64,000 nt of DNA from Endobugula sp965225895 (lineage in GTDB: Bacteria > Pseudomonadota > Gammaproteobacteria > Pseudomonadales > Cellvibrionaceae): contig CBDDBR010000007.1 in the NCBI GenBank assembly GCA_965225895.1, forward strand, positions 1-64,000, read 5' to 3'. This document shows positions 32,152-41,201 of this stretch, one piece after another. How positions within the stretch are numbered: position 1 is the first letter of the stretch; each line of letters starts with the position of its first letter. Position numbers and translations under genes: made by a program. The notes under the pieces were generated by a model, which saw only the letters and a program-made list of their open reading frames with translations, searched no databases and was not told the DNA's origin.

Positions 32152-34740
32152 CTATTGCTCTGTCATAAAGTCACGAGCAAAGCGTTGTAAAATACCGCCC
32201 GCTTCATAAACAGAAACTTCTTCGGCAGTATCTAGGCGGCAGGTCACGGCGATGTCGATGCTTTCACCATTGCTACGCTGAATACGTAGGTGTAAGTCGC
32301 AGCCAGCGGCAGGTTTGCCGAGTACATCGTAGGTTTCTGTGCCGTCAATATGATAGGTGTGACGAGTGTCTTCCGCTTTAAATTCTAGAGGTAATACACC
32401 CATACCGACAAGGTTAGTACGGTGTATACGTTCAAAGCCTTCGGCAACAATAACCTGTACGCCTGCGAGCCTAACGCCTTTGGCCGCCCAGTCGCGTGAT
32501 GAGCCTTGACCGTAGTCGGCACCTGCAATAATGATTAGTGCTTGTTGGCGTTGCATATAGGTTTCGATGGCTTCCCACATACGCATTTGTTGGCCTTCGG
32601 GTTCTACGCGGGCTAATGAGCCTTGAATGATATTGCCGTTGTCGTCGAGGCACATTTCATTCAGTAATTTTGGATTCGCAAAGGTTGCGCGTTGTGCGGT
32701 GAGGTGGTCGCCGCGGTGGGTTGCATAAGAGTTAAAGTCTTCTTCGGGCAAGCCCATTTTGTCGAGATATTCTCCCGCTGCACTGTTAAGTTGAATCGCA
32801 TTAGAGGGCGATAGGTGGTCGGTGGTAATGTTGTCACCGAGCACAGCCAATGGGCGCATATTACTTAAGCTGCACTCGGATGCTAGATCGCCTTCCCAGT
32901 AGGGTGGGCGACGAATATAGGTCGATTTTTCTCGCCAATCATAAAGTGGGCTTTTTGCGGCTTCGGCTTCATCGATATTGAACATGGGGATATAAATGTC
33001 ACGGAAGTGTTCAGGTTTGACGCTTTGGCGAATTACCGCATCAATATCGCTATCTTCTGGCCAAATATCTTTGAGGTAGACAGGGTTGCCCGATGCGTCT
33101 TTACCCAATGGGTCGTTTTCAATATCAAAGCGTATTGAACCCGCAATGGCGTAAGCGACCACCAGTGGTGGTGAGGCAAGGAATGCTTGTTGTGCGTGAG
33201 GGTGAATACGGCCATCAAAGTTACGGTTACCCGATAGTACCGCTGTCGCATATAAGTCACGATCAATAATTTCTTGCTGAATGCTAGGATCTAGTGCGCC
33301 ACTCATGCCATTACAGGTGGTACATGCAAAAGCGACAATACCAAAGCCGAGTTTTTCTAATTCAGGCAGTAGGTTGGCATCTTGCAAGTAGGATTGCACG
33401 ACCTTTGACCCCGGTGCGAATGATGATTTCACCCAAGGTTTACGAATAAGTCCCAGTGCGTTGGCCTTTTTGGCTAAGAGTGCAGCAGCTACTACGTTAC
33501 GTGGGTTACTGGTATTTGTACAACTGGTGATAGCGGCAATAATGACAGCGCCATCGGGCATTTGGCCTTCGACTTCTTCGTAGTCTTGCACGATACCGCG
33601 ATTGCTGAGTTCAGAGAGTGGTAGCTGACGATGTGGGTTAGATGGGCCAGCAAGAGTGAGTGTGACTTGGCTGAGATCAAAGCGTAGTACGCGTGAGTAG
33701 TGTGCTTCTGTTAAATCGTCTGCCCATAGGCCTGCGGTTTTTGCATATTGTTCAACCAGCGCTACTTGCTCGGGTTCGCGGCCTGTCATTTTAAGGTAAT
33801 CAATGGTTTTGTCATCGATATAAAACATGGCCGCGGTGGCGCCGTATTCGGGCGTCATATTTGAAATGGTTGCGCGATCACCTAGGGAAAGGTCGTTAAC
33901 GCCCTCGCCAAAGAATTCTAGCCATGTAGAAACCACTTTTGATTCACGTAAGAATGCGGTGAGTGCCAGTACGATATCGGTGGCGGTAATTCCTGCTTGG
34001 CGTTTGCCCACGATTTCAACACCCACGATTTCTGGCAAGCGCATCCACGATGCGCGGCCTAGCATAACGCTTTCGGCTTCAAGGCCGCCTACGCCAATAG
34101 CAATGACGCCGAGTGCATCAACGTGTGGGGTATGGCTGTCTGTGCCGACTAATGTGTCTGGAAAGGCAATACCATCACGGGCTTGAATGACGGGTGACAT
34201 TTTTTCGAGATTAATTTGATGAAGAATGCCGTTACCTGGGGGAATCACGTCTACATTTTTAAATGCGGTTTTTGTCCAATTAATAAAGTGGAAGCGGTCT
34301 TCGTTGCGGCGTTCTTCAATGGCGCGATTTTTTTCAAATGCTTCAGGGTCGCTACCGCCGTGTTCTACCGCTAATGAATGGTCAACGATTAATTGTGTGG
34401 GTACGACGGGGTTAACCAGTGATGGGTCGCCACCTTGCTCGGCAATAGCGTCACGTAAGCCTGCGAGGTCTACCAGTGCCGTTTGTCCGAGAATGTCGTG
34501 ACATACTACGCGTGCAGGAAACCATGGAAAGTCTCGATCACGTTTGCCATGAATGATTTGTTCTAAGCATTCGGTAAGTATTTCTGGCTCGCAGCGACGC
34601 ACAAGGTTTTCTGCCAGTACGCGGGCACTATAGGGGAGTGTTTGAAAGCTATTCGGTTGAATGTCGTCAACGGCCGCTTTTACATCAAAATAATCTAATG
34701 TGGTGTTCTTAAGGGGTTTACGGTAGGCGCTATTCGTCAT
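32152..34740 (-). CDS. acnD: 2-methylcitrate dehydratase (2-methyl-trans-aconitate forming), Fe-S dependent AcnD
   Basis: 862 residues of the aconitase superfamily, AcnD clade. 4Fe-4S ligands in ITSCTNTSNP and CTTCNGMSGALDP; swivel-domain motifs LGDNITTDHLSPSNAI and GADYGQGSSRDWAAKGVRLAGV. Pairing with prpF on the same strand supports AcnD over aconitase A, since PrpF goes with AcnD. Cytoplasmic. Its context lacks the usual prpR/prpB/prpC neighbours. Confidence 0.88.
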   Translation of the reverse strand: MTNSAYRKPLKNTTLDYFDVKAAVDDIQPNSFQTLPYSARVLAENLVRRCEPEILTECLEQIIHGKRDRDFPWFPARVVCHDILGQTALVDLAGLRDAIAEQGGDPSLVNPVVPTQLIVDHSLAVEHGGSDPEAFEKNRAIEERRNEDRFHFINWTKTAFKNVDVIPPGNGILHQINLEKMSPVIQARDGIAFPDTLVGTDSHTPHVDALGVIAIGVGGLEAESVMLGRASWMRLPEIVGVEIVGKRQAGITATDIVLALTAFLRESKVVSTWLEFFGEGVNDLSLGDRATISNMTPEYGATAAMFYIDDKTIDYLKMTGREPEQVALVEQYAKTAGLWADDLTEAHYSRVLRFDLSQVTLTLAGPSNPHRQLPLSELSNRGIVQDYEEVEGQMPDGAVIIAAITSCTNTSNPRNVVAAALLAKKANALGLIRKPWVKSSFAPGSKVVQSYLQDANLLPELEKLGFGIVAFACTTCNGMSGALDPSIQQEIIDRDLYATAVLSGNRNFDGRIHPHAQQAFLASPPLVVAYAIAGSIRFDIENDPLGKDASGNPVYLKDIWPEDSDIDAVIRQSVKPEHFRDIYIPMFNIDEAEAAKSPLYDWREKSTYIRRPPYWEGDLASECSLSNMRPLAVLGDNITTDHLSPSNAIQLNSAAGEYLDKMGLPEEDFNSYATHRGDHLTAQRATFANPKLLNEMCLDDNGNIIQGSLARVEPEGQQMRMWEAIETYMQRQQALIIIAGADYGQGSSRDWAAKGVRLAGVQVIVAEGFERIHRTNLVGMGVLPLEFKAEDTRHTYHIDGTETYDVLGKPAAGCDLHLRIQRSNGESIDIAVTCRLDTAEEVSVYEAGGILQRFARDFMTEQ

Positions 34741-34882
34741 GGTTGATTCTCAGGATTGTCTACAATTTTTGCCATATTAACCCGATATCGGTCTGTTTCC
34801 CAAGAAATTTCTTAATATTGTAGACAAAAGGATGATGCTACGTCTTGGTTGAGGTGATATATCTGTGTGTTTGATGGTGTGC

Positions 34883-35782
34883 TTAATGGCATAGATGAGC
34901 CAATATTTGTTGTTCTACGATGTTTTGGCGTAGCCATTGGTTGGCTTTACCGTTGTTATTTTTTTTCCAGCACATAAAGAAAGGGTTTGGGATTGGGGGT
35001 GTGCCAGTATCCAGTTGTATGAGCTTGCCTTGCTGGACGAGCGGGTCGGCAATATAAAAAGGCAGATGACTAATGCCCATACCGTGCTCTAAAGCAGATA
35101 ATTTTTGTTGTAGATTACTGACCGCCAGTATTTGTTGAATACCCAATTGACCTATGTGTCGTTGAGGCAGGTAGCGTGCACTATCGCTGATCATAATATG
35201 TGTGTAATCGCTGAGTGATTCATGGCTGATTGGTGCGCGCAGTTGTTTGGCTGGGTGTGCGGGGCTGCAATAGAGGCGCATACTGAGATTGCCTAGACAG
35301 GTGCGTTGCCAATGGCCGCCTGCCGGTTCATCGCCGCTCACACCAATAATAAGGTCAGCTCTGTCGCTGGTGAGTGCTTCCCAACTGCCGCTTAGTGCTT
35401 CGTCAATGATGGTGATGTTTAGCCAAGGATGTGTTTGTTGTAGTGTGTTGATGAGCGGCCAAAATGGTTCGCAGGGTAGTATGGTGTCGATCACGATACG
35501 TAATTGTTTTTCCCAGCCGTTTTCTGCTTGTTGGGCTTGCTCTTCCAGTTGTTGAACGCGAAATAAAATTTCTCGCCCTTTTTCGAGTACGAGCTTTCCT
35601 GTGGGGGTGAGCCGTGCGCGTTGTTTATCACGATCAAATAATTTGATGTTTAATTGTTCTTCTAGTTTTTTAATCGTGTAAGTGATGGCCGAGGGTACAC
35701 GGTATAGTTCTTCGGCAGCAGCGGCAAAGCTGCCTTTTCTGTCGATAGCATCAAGCGCTTGTAATGCTTCTAGTGGGATCAT
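34883..35782 (-). CDS. LysR-type regulator, YhaJ-like
   Basis: About 299 residues from ATG 35782 (AAGG 8 bases upstream; an in-frame TTG at 35806 is less likely). Winged-helix N-terminus (EALQALDAIDRKGSFAAAAEELYRVPSAITYTIKKLEEQ) and a LysR substrate domain. Divergent from a DoxX gene and a glutathionyl-hydroquinone reductase gene. E. coli YhaJ with YqjF and YqjG has the same content, so a role in quinone or aromatic stress is the best guess. Low identity cannot be assessed by eye. Confidence 0.78.
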   Translation of the reverse strand: MIPLEALQALDAIDRKGSFAAAAEELYRVPSAITYTIKKLEEQLNIKLFDRDKQRARLTPTGKLVLEKGREILFRVQQLEEQAQQAENGWEKQLRIVIDTILPCEPFWPLINTLQQTHPWLNITIIDEALSGSWEALTSDRADLIIGVSGDEPAGGHWQRTCLGNLSMRLYCSPAHPAKQLRAPISHESLSDYTHIMISDSARYLPQRHIGQLGIQQILAVSNLQQKLSALEHGMGISHLPFYIADPLVQQGKLIQLDTGTPPIPNPFFMCWKKNNNGKANQWLRQNIVEQQILAHLCH

Positions 35783-35801
35783 AGGGCTGGCCTTACTTAT
35801 A

Positions 35802-35816
35802 TTCAAAATATTTGAA
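35802..35816. promoter_or_regulatory. LysR-type operator candidate
   Basis: TTCAAA-ATA-TTTGAA, with T-N11-A within it, sits about 20 bases upstream of the regulator start in the divergent gap. Likely a binding site for the regulator itself. Confidence 0.45.
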
Positions 35817-35904
35817 CATAAGCTCCAAATTAAATCAATTTTCTTTGTTTTTATGTTTGCTTATAGTGTGCGTATTACACATAAATACACGTTTGGAGCG
35901 ATGA

Positions 35905-36351
35905 ATGAGAGCAAATAAATTACATATGATAGTAGCGTCAAAACCACAGTGGGGCAGTGTGGCATTACGTATTCCCGCAGGAATTATTTTTGCGGCCCAC
36001 GGTGTGCAAAAACTATTTGGCGGTTTTGGTGGATATGGTTTAGAGGGTACGGGGCAGTTTATGGCATCGCAGGGGTTTGAGCCTGGATTTTTGATGGCTT
36101 TGATTGTGGGGTGTGCTGAGTTTTTTGGTGGGTTTGCGCTTGTTTTGGGTATTTTTACACGACCTGTGGCAGCGTTGCTGGCATTGATTATGTTGCTCGC
36201 AGGCGTTTTTGTACATGGTGCGGCAGGATTGTTTTTATCGAATGGTGGGTTTGAATTTGCGCTGTCTTTATTTGCCATGATGGTGGCGTTGTTGTGCTTG
36301 GGTGGTGGGCGTTATTCAGTAGATACTGTGATTGCTTGTCGTATTCGTTAA
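35905..36351 (+). CDS. DoxX family membrane protein (YqjF-like)
   Basis: 148 residues with four helices, DoxX pattern (ALRIPAGIIFAAHGVQKLFGGFGGYG, GCAEFFGGFALVLGIFTRPVAALLALIML). GGAG site before the ATG. The E. coli counterpart YqjF is controlled by YhaJ. Followed by a glutathionyl-hydroquinone reductase on the same strand, 39 bases later. Inner membrane; the reaction is unknown. Confidence 0.82.
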   Translation: MRANKLHMIVASKPQWGSVALRIPAGIIFAAHGVQKLFGGFGGYGLEGTGQFMASQGFEPGFLMALIVGCAEFFGGFALVLGIFTRPVAALLALIMLLAGVFVHGAAGLFLSNGGFEFALSLFAMMVALLCLGGGRYSVDTVIACRIR

Positions 36352-36390
36352 CGCATTGCAATTGTTAAATATAATCATATAGGTCACATT

Positions 36391-37380
36391 ATGGGTATGT
36401 TGATTAAAGGGAAATGGCGCGATCAGTGGTATGACACAGCAAGTGCCGATGGTGAATTTATTCGTGAAGATGCGCAGTATCGGCATTGGATTACTCCTGA
36501 TGGTGCTGCGGGTGAAACGGGTGAGGCAGGATTTATTGCAGAAGCCAATCGCTATCATTTATATGTGTCGTTGGCTTGTCCTTGGGCGCACCGCACCTTA
36601 ATTTTTCGTGAGTTAAAGCAGTTGCAAACATGGATTAGTGTTTCTGTGGTGCATCCCGATATGCTAACGCAGGGCTGGTCGTTTCAGCAGGATATGGCGG
36701 GTGCGACGGGTGATGACTTGTATGGTTATGATTTTGTTCATGAGATTTATACCCATGATAACCCGCACTATTCTGGTCGTGTGACGGTTCCTATTTTATG
36801 GGATAAAAAATTACAGCGTATGGTTAATAATGAGTCGGCAGATATTATCCGTATGTTTAATAGTGCATTTAATCACCTAACAGAAAATAATGAGGATTTT
36901 TATCCTGAAGAGAAACGAGGTGAAATTGATGCAGTCAATGCGTTGGTTTATGAAGGGATAAATAATGGCGTGTATCGTGCTGGGTTTGCCACTACACAAA
37001 CCGCATACGAGCAAGCGGTGAAAAAATTATTTTTAGCGTTGGACGAGATAGATCAGCGTTTAGAAAACAATCGGTATTTACTGGGTGATAAGTTAACCGA
37101 AGCCGATTGGCGATTATTTACTACTTTGGTACGTTTTGATTCTGTATATGTGGCGCATTTTAAATGTAGCTTGCAACGCATTGCAGATTATCAATATATC
37201 ATGGGGTACTTGCGTGAGTTGTATCAATATCACGCTATTAAAAATACGGTAAATTTTGAGCATATCACGCGTCACTATTATTACAGTCACGGCAGTATTA
37301 ATCCTACACGTATTATTCCTGTAGGGCCGCGATTAACATTGGATGCCCCTCATGGGCGAGAAACAATCCGTGTGCGCTGA
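36391..37380 (+). CDS. yqjG: Glutathionyl-hydroquinone reductase (YqjG/PcpF type)
   Basis: 329 residues of the xi-class glutathione transferases. Catalytic cysteine in SLACPWAHRTLIFRELK, conserved NNESADIIRMFN, and the C-terminal helical domain (GDKLTEADWRLFTTLVRFD). It reduces glutathionyl-hydroquinones to hydroquinones, a clean-up step for quinone adducts. Together with DoxX and the LysR regulator it makes a quinone-stress unit. Confidence 0.9.
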   Translation: MGMLIKGKWRDQWYDTASADGEFIREDAQYRHWITPDGAAGETGEAGFIAEANRYHLYVSLACPWAHRTLIFRELKQLQTWISVSVVHPDMLTQGWSFQQDMAGATGDDLYGYDFVHEIYTHDNPHYSGRVTVPILWDKKLQRMVNNESADIIRMFNSAFNHLTENNEDFYPEEKRGEIDAVNALVYEGINNGVYRAGFATTQTAYEQAVKKLFLALDEIDQRLENNRYLLGDKLTEADWRLFTTLVRFDSVYVAHFKCSLQRIADYQYIMGYLRELYQYHAIKNTVNFEHITRHYYYSHGSINPTRIIPVGPRLTLDAPHGRETIRVR

Positions 37381-37395
37381 TACGTGTCTTTTCTT

Positions 37396-38598
37396 TTACT
37401 CTGCGTGGGCTGTTTGGCAAAGGCTCATCATATCGTTAATAAAATGCTGTAATGCGCGTGCTTCTATGGTGCGTATTTTTTCTTGCTGGCAATCGCTGAG
37501 CATATGATACATAGAGGCTGCGCCAAAATCCCCAAAAATAATATTGGCGTTGTCATCGACTAAGGTGTTGTGCGCATATAAATCTCCGTGACACACTTTT
37601 TTACTGTGCAAATGCTCAAACAGCGTTTGCATTTGTGCAATGATTTTTTTTGCATGGGTGTGCGATAAACGCATGTTTTTAGAAAAGGTGTCACGGGTGC
37701 AGCTTTCAAGAGATGGTGGTAGACCTAAATTTTTGTAATGCGAAGGTATCAATTGCATGATGAGTGCAAGGTAATTTTTCTCGTTCACTTGCGCTAAAGA
37801 TTGAACTAAGTTGGGGTGTTTTCCAATGGCTAGACATGCTGCCAGTTCATCCTGTGGGTAACCATCACTGGTGACTTCGCCTTTAAAGACTTTTACCGCC
37901 ACCTCTGCTGGAAACGTGTTGTGTGGTTTTTTCCACTGTGCTTTTGATATGACACCAGAGGCACCTTGCCCGAGTGTTTCTTGTAATGTAAATGATGACG
38001 ATGAAATATAAGGCACGCTATCAGTAGATGATTGTGTTGTACTAAAAGGGTTACCTGCAAAAGCAAACCATGCCAGTTGAGGCAAGTCTAATAACTGTTC
38101 TGGACAATCTGTTAAACGATTAGCCGATATGCGCACTAGTTCAAGGTTGTGAAGTTGGCTCATGCTCTCAGGGAGGTGGGTTAAGTGATTACCTGCTAAC
38201 GCTAATTTTTGTAAGCGCAGACATTCGCCTAAGCGTTGGGGGAGCGTACTGATTTGATTGTCGGTTAATATTAGCCAGCGCAGTGTGTGGGGTAATGCTT
38301 CTTCGGGTACATGCTGAATTTGATTAGATTTAAAACCTATCATCTCTAACATAGGGCATTGGCCGAGTACGCTAGGGAGTGTGTTAAATCGATTGTTAGA
38401 AGCAAAAATAATTTTAAGCTTTTTAAGTTGCGTGATGGCTTGTGGTAAGTCAGATAGTTGGTTATTGGATAGGTCTAATATTTCTAAACTATCTGCAAGG
38501 GATAAAATCTCTAGAGGAAAGTGTGACAGGTTTTCTGATAAGCATAAACGCGTGATTCCCGCGAGCTTGCCTGATCGAAGTTGAGCCAATGTGTGCAA
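37396..38598 (-). CDS. Leucine-rich-repeat protein kinase fusion
   Basis: 400 residues. About seven LRRs of 22-24 residues (residues 15-205, e.g. LEILDLSNNQLSDLPQAI and LRWLILTDNQISTLP). Kinase-like domain from about residue 210: glycine loop LGQGASGV, VAVKVFK, catalytic loop HGDLYAHNTLVD (HGD in place of HRD) and DFG as FGDFGAAS. All key residues for ATP and metal binding are present, so activity is possible. The start is TTG 38598 with GGGA upstream. No secretion signal, so it acts in the cytoplasm. Substrate unknown. Confidence 0.85.
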   Translation of the reverse strand: MHTLAQLRSGKLAGITRLCLSENLSHFPLEILSLADSLEILDLSNNQLSDLPQAITQLKKLKIIFASNNRFNTLPSVLGQCPMLEMIGFKSNQIQHVPEEALPHTLRWLILTDNQISTLPQRLGECLRLQKLALAGNHLTHLPESMSQLHNLELVRISANRLTDCPEQLLDLPQLAWFAFAGNPFSTTQSSTDSVPYISSSSFTLQETLGQGASGVISKAQWKKPHNTFPAEVAVKVFKGEVTSDGYPQDELAACLAIGKHPNLVQSLAQVNEKNYLALIMQLIPSHYKNLGLPPSLESCTRDTFSKNMRLSHTHAKKIIAQMQTLFEHLHSKKVCHGDLYAHNTLVDDNANIIFGDFGAASMYHMLSDCQQEKIRTIEARALQHFINDMMSLCQTAHAE

Positions 38599-39099
38599 AA
38601 TAAATATCCCGATAATTCGTATGGTAATACGACAGTTTACTATATTCGCTCAATAAATGGATCAGAGTCTATCACTATCACCGCTGAGTTATGGGTGTTA
38701 TGTAGTGTGTGTAAGCGTGGCACGGCCGGATTAAACTGTACTGAGCCGTATGTATGTCGAGGGCAGCAAGGAGGCAAGGACAAATTTTAGGCAAAAAAAA
38801 GCAGCGAAAGTTCCTTTGACGCTGCTGACCTAGTATGGTTAAGAGTAGTATTTATTGGAGAAAATAAATTAGTTTACGTGTTTTGTTGTTTTTAAATGTT
38901 TCTATTTTGTGTGAATGCTTTGTTTTATTATTGTTATCCGATGAAGTGAATTGTAGAGATGTTGGGGGTGTAGAGGAATGGGTAGCTTGCCCTGCTAAGT
39001 CGGGCAATTTCCCCTAACGCTAAGCGTTTGCTTCTCATCTGTTGATAGAATGGCTACACTTCGTTTTCGATCTAATAGCGACATATTCAGGGTAAAAAG
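38599..39099. other. Gap with a reverse-strand terminator and no recognised gene
   Basis: About 500 bases between the LRR-kinase start and the sensor-kinase start. A short open frame at 38581-38790 has no ribosome site and no recognisable protein, and is not annotated. The only firm structure is the hairpin at 38793-38826, and an imperfect GCCCTGC / GTCGGGC hairpin near 38987-39005. Confidence 0.5.
38793..38826 (-). terminator. Orphan rho-independent terminator (reverse strand)
   Basis: AGCAGCG...AAAG pairs with CTTT..CGCTGCT and, read on the reverse strand, is followed by eight T. No gene lies upstream of it on that strand within about 300 bases, which could mean a small RNA ends here. Confidence 0.6.
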
Positions 39100-40467
39100 A
39101 TGCCTACATTTCGGTTAAATTGGTTATTAATGGGCTTGGTACTTATCTCTGGTATTGTGGCATTGCTCATTTCAACCGCGGTTATTTTTTACCAACTCAA
39201 TCAAAAAGCCAGCAGCCGAGTCAATAATGCGGCGAGTACCGCAATCCACCAACTGACATTACAGCAAAATAATCGTGCCATTCGCCAAACTGGAGAGCTA
39301 GAACGTTACCCTGATTTTCACCTATGGCAGCGCAGCAGTAATCATAGTGGCTTATGTGTGACGTATGAAAACTTATACTACGAGAGCATTCGCGGTTTGT
39401 GTTTAGGCGATGTCATTGATGGGAAATGGCCAATTTGGTTCGACTTTTTTTATCTGTCAGTGTTTGATCCAGTGCGAGAAGTGCTCAAACCCATTATGTA
39501 TAAGGGAGAGCTAGAAGGGTATATTCGTGTATCAACGAGTGAGGGCGTGGAGTTAAATCATGCATGGAGGGCGTTTAATCAGCTAATTGATGTGGCTGTA
39601 ATTATTATTTTGGTCTTTAGTGTGTTGTTATATTTTACCCTACACATAGCCTTATACCCCGCCAGAGTTTTACAACAATCATTGGAGCGTTTACACAATG
39701 ATGGTTTAGATGCGCGTGTGCCTGACTTTACGATTGCCGAGTGGCAGTTGATTGCAACAGGGATTAATCAATTAGCGGGTAGCCTAGAGCAAACCTTAGA
39801 AGAGCGGCAGCGTTTATCGTTAAAGTTGGTTTCATTGCAAGAAGAAGAGCGGCGTTTTTTGTGTCGTGAGCTACATGATGAATTAGGGCAATCGTTATCG
39901 GGTTTGAGTGCGGTTGCGCGTTTTATGAATCAGCAAGCAAAAGAGCATGCACCACAATTAGTCACGAGTACTGATCAGGTATATAACATTAGCCAGCAAA
40001 TGATGCAGTTAGTGAAACGTTTGATGGTGCATTTACGTCCTGCAGATTTTGATGAATTAGGTTTGGCAGAAAGTTTGGATGGTTATATTGGCGAATGGAA
40101 TCAAAAGCATCATGAGATTGATTGTATACTGCATATGAGTGGGCCGTTAAGCTCTATTCCCGATCCGATTGCTATGAATGCACTACGTATAGTGCAAGAA
40201 TGCCTAACCAATATTAGCAAGCATAGTGTGGCGACCGAAGCGAAAGTGTCGGTAGAATATAAGCTAGACCCGATAAGTGCATTGCAGGTGACCATTCATG
40301 ATAATGGTCAATTAGAGCATACCGATTTTTTTGATCACTCGGGCAAAGGCTTGTTAGGTATTAGAGAGCGTGTGTTTGCTTTAGATGGTAAGTTGCTTTT
40401 ATCGCCATCTGATAGTGGCGGTTTGTGTGTCAGTGTGACGATTCCATTACTCGAAGGAAATGAATAA
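39100..40467 (+). CDS. Sensor histidine kinase, NarX/UhpB type
   Basis: 455 residues. Helix near the N-terminus (WLLMGLVLISGIVALLISTAVIF), a periplasmic region of about 130 residues, a second helix (VAVIIILVFSVLLYFTLHIAL), a HAMP-like stretch, a coiled coil, a HisKA_3 dimerisation domain with the phospho-acceptor in RELHDELGQSLSGL, and an HATPase domain (ALRIVQECLTNISKHS, GKGLLGIRERVFAL). AGGG ribosome site. Paired with the downstream response regulator; the signal sensed is unknown. Confidence 0.88.
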   Translation: MPTFRLNWLLMGLVLISGIVALLISTAVIFYQLNQKASSRVNNAASTAIHQLTLQQNNRAIRQTGELERYPDFHLWQRSSNHSGLCVTYENLYYESIRGLCLGDVIDGKWPIWFDFFYLSVFDPVREVLKPIMYKGELEGYIRVSTSEGVELNHAWRAFNQLIDVAVIIILVFSVLLYFTLHIALYPARVLQQSLERLHNDGLDARVPDFTIAEWQLIATGINQLAGSLEQTLEERQRLSLKLVSLQEEERRFLCRELHDELGQSLSGLSAVARFMNQQAKEHAPQLVTSTDQVYNISQQMMQLVKRLMVHLRPADFDELGLAESLDGYIGEWNQKHHEIDCILHMSGPLSSIPDPIAMNALRIVQECLTNISKHSVATEAKVSVEYKLDPISALQVTIHDNGQLEHTDFFDHSGKGLLGIRERVFALDGKLLLSPSDSGGLCVSVTIPLLEGNE

Positions 40468-40469
40468 AA

Positions 40470-41120
40470 ATGAGCAATATACGAATATTATTAGTGGATG
40501 ATCATGCTATTGTACGCGAAGGCTATAAAGCCTTAATTAATGGTCAGCCCACACTTGATGTGATTGCAGAAGCGTCGAGTGGTGAAGAAGCCTATGTGTT
40601 ATACCAACAATTACAACCCGATCTTGTGTTATTGGATTTATCATTGCCAGGGCAAAGTGGCTTGGCCACACTGGTAAAAATTAAACAAAATAATGCGAAT
40701 GCACGTGTTCTTATTTTTAGTATGCACCAAAATTCGGCCTTTGCATTAAAGGCATTAAAGGCGGGTTCGCGCGGTTATATTACAAAAAGCAGTACGCCTG
40801 ATGAATTATTAAAAGCTATCAATGATGTTATGCATGGCAAGGTTGCATTGAGTTCTGATATTGCGCATTTATTAGCAGTAAAGCAAGTGGTGGGTGATAG
40901 TAGTCCAACAGAAAAATTAACGATTCGAGAGTTTGAAATTTTTCGAATGTTGGTTGAGGGAGCCACTAAGGTACAAATTGCAGAAACGTTAAATATTAGC
41001 CATAAAACGGTATCGAATAGTCATTATATTATTAAAAAGAAATTAGACGTTCAAACAGATTTAGAATTGTTTCGTGTAGCGTTAGATATGAATTTAATTG
41101 ACCAAGAAAACGCAAAGTAA
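40470..41120 (+). CDS. NarL-type response regulator
   Basis: 216 residues: receiver domain with the phospho-acceptor aspartate in LVLLDLSLPGQSG and the acidic pocket in LLVDDHAIVREG, and a LuxR-type helix-turn-helix C-terminus (LTIREFEIFRMLVEGATKVQIAETLNISHKTVSNSHYIIKKKL). Begins 2 bases after the kinase stop, so it is its partner. Targets unknown. Confidence 0.9.
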   Translation: MSNIRILLVDDHAIVREGYKALINGQPTLDVIAEASSGEEAYVLYQQLQPDLVLLDLSLPGQSGLATLVKIKQNNANARVLIFSMHQNSAFALKALKAGSRGYITKSSTPDELLKAINDVMHGKVALSSDIAHLLAVKQVVGDSSPTEKLTIREFEIFRMLVEGATKVQIAETLNISHKTVSNSHYIIKKKLDVQTDLELFRVALDMNLIDQENAK

Positions 41121-41150
41121 CTATGCTGAGTTATTATTGATTATTACAGC

Positions 41151-41187
41151 CAATAAAAAAGGGACATGTCATGTCCCTTTTTTATTG
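41151..41187. terminator. Bidirectional terminator between response regulator and gpmI
   Basis: CAATAAAAAAGGGACATG pairs with CATGTCCCTTTTTTATTG around a tiny loop. A/T runs on both sides allow it to serve both convergent genes. Confidence 0.85.
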
Positions 41188-41201
41188 TGTTTGTGTAAAC
41201 T

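Noticed and set aside
38581..38790. An open frame of 69 codons on the plus strand.
   Set aside because: No ribosome site, overlaps the start of the LRR-kinase on the other strand, and the protein has no coherent pattern.
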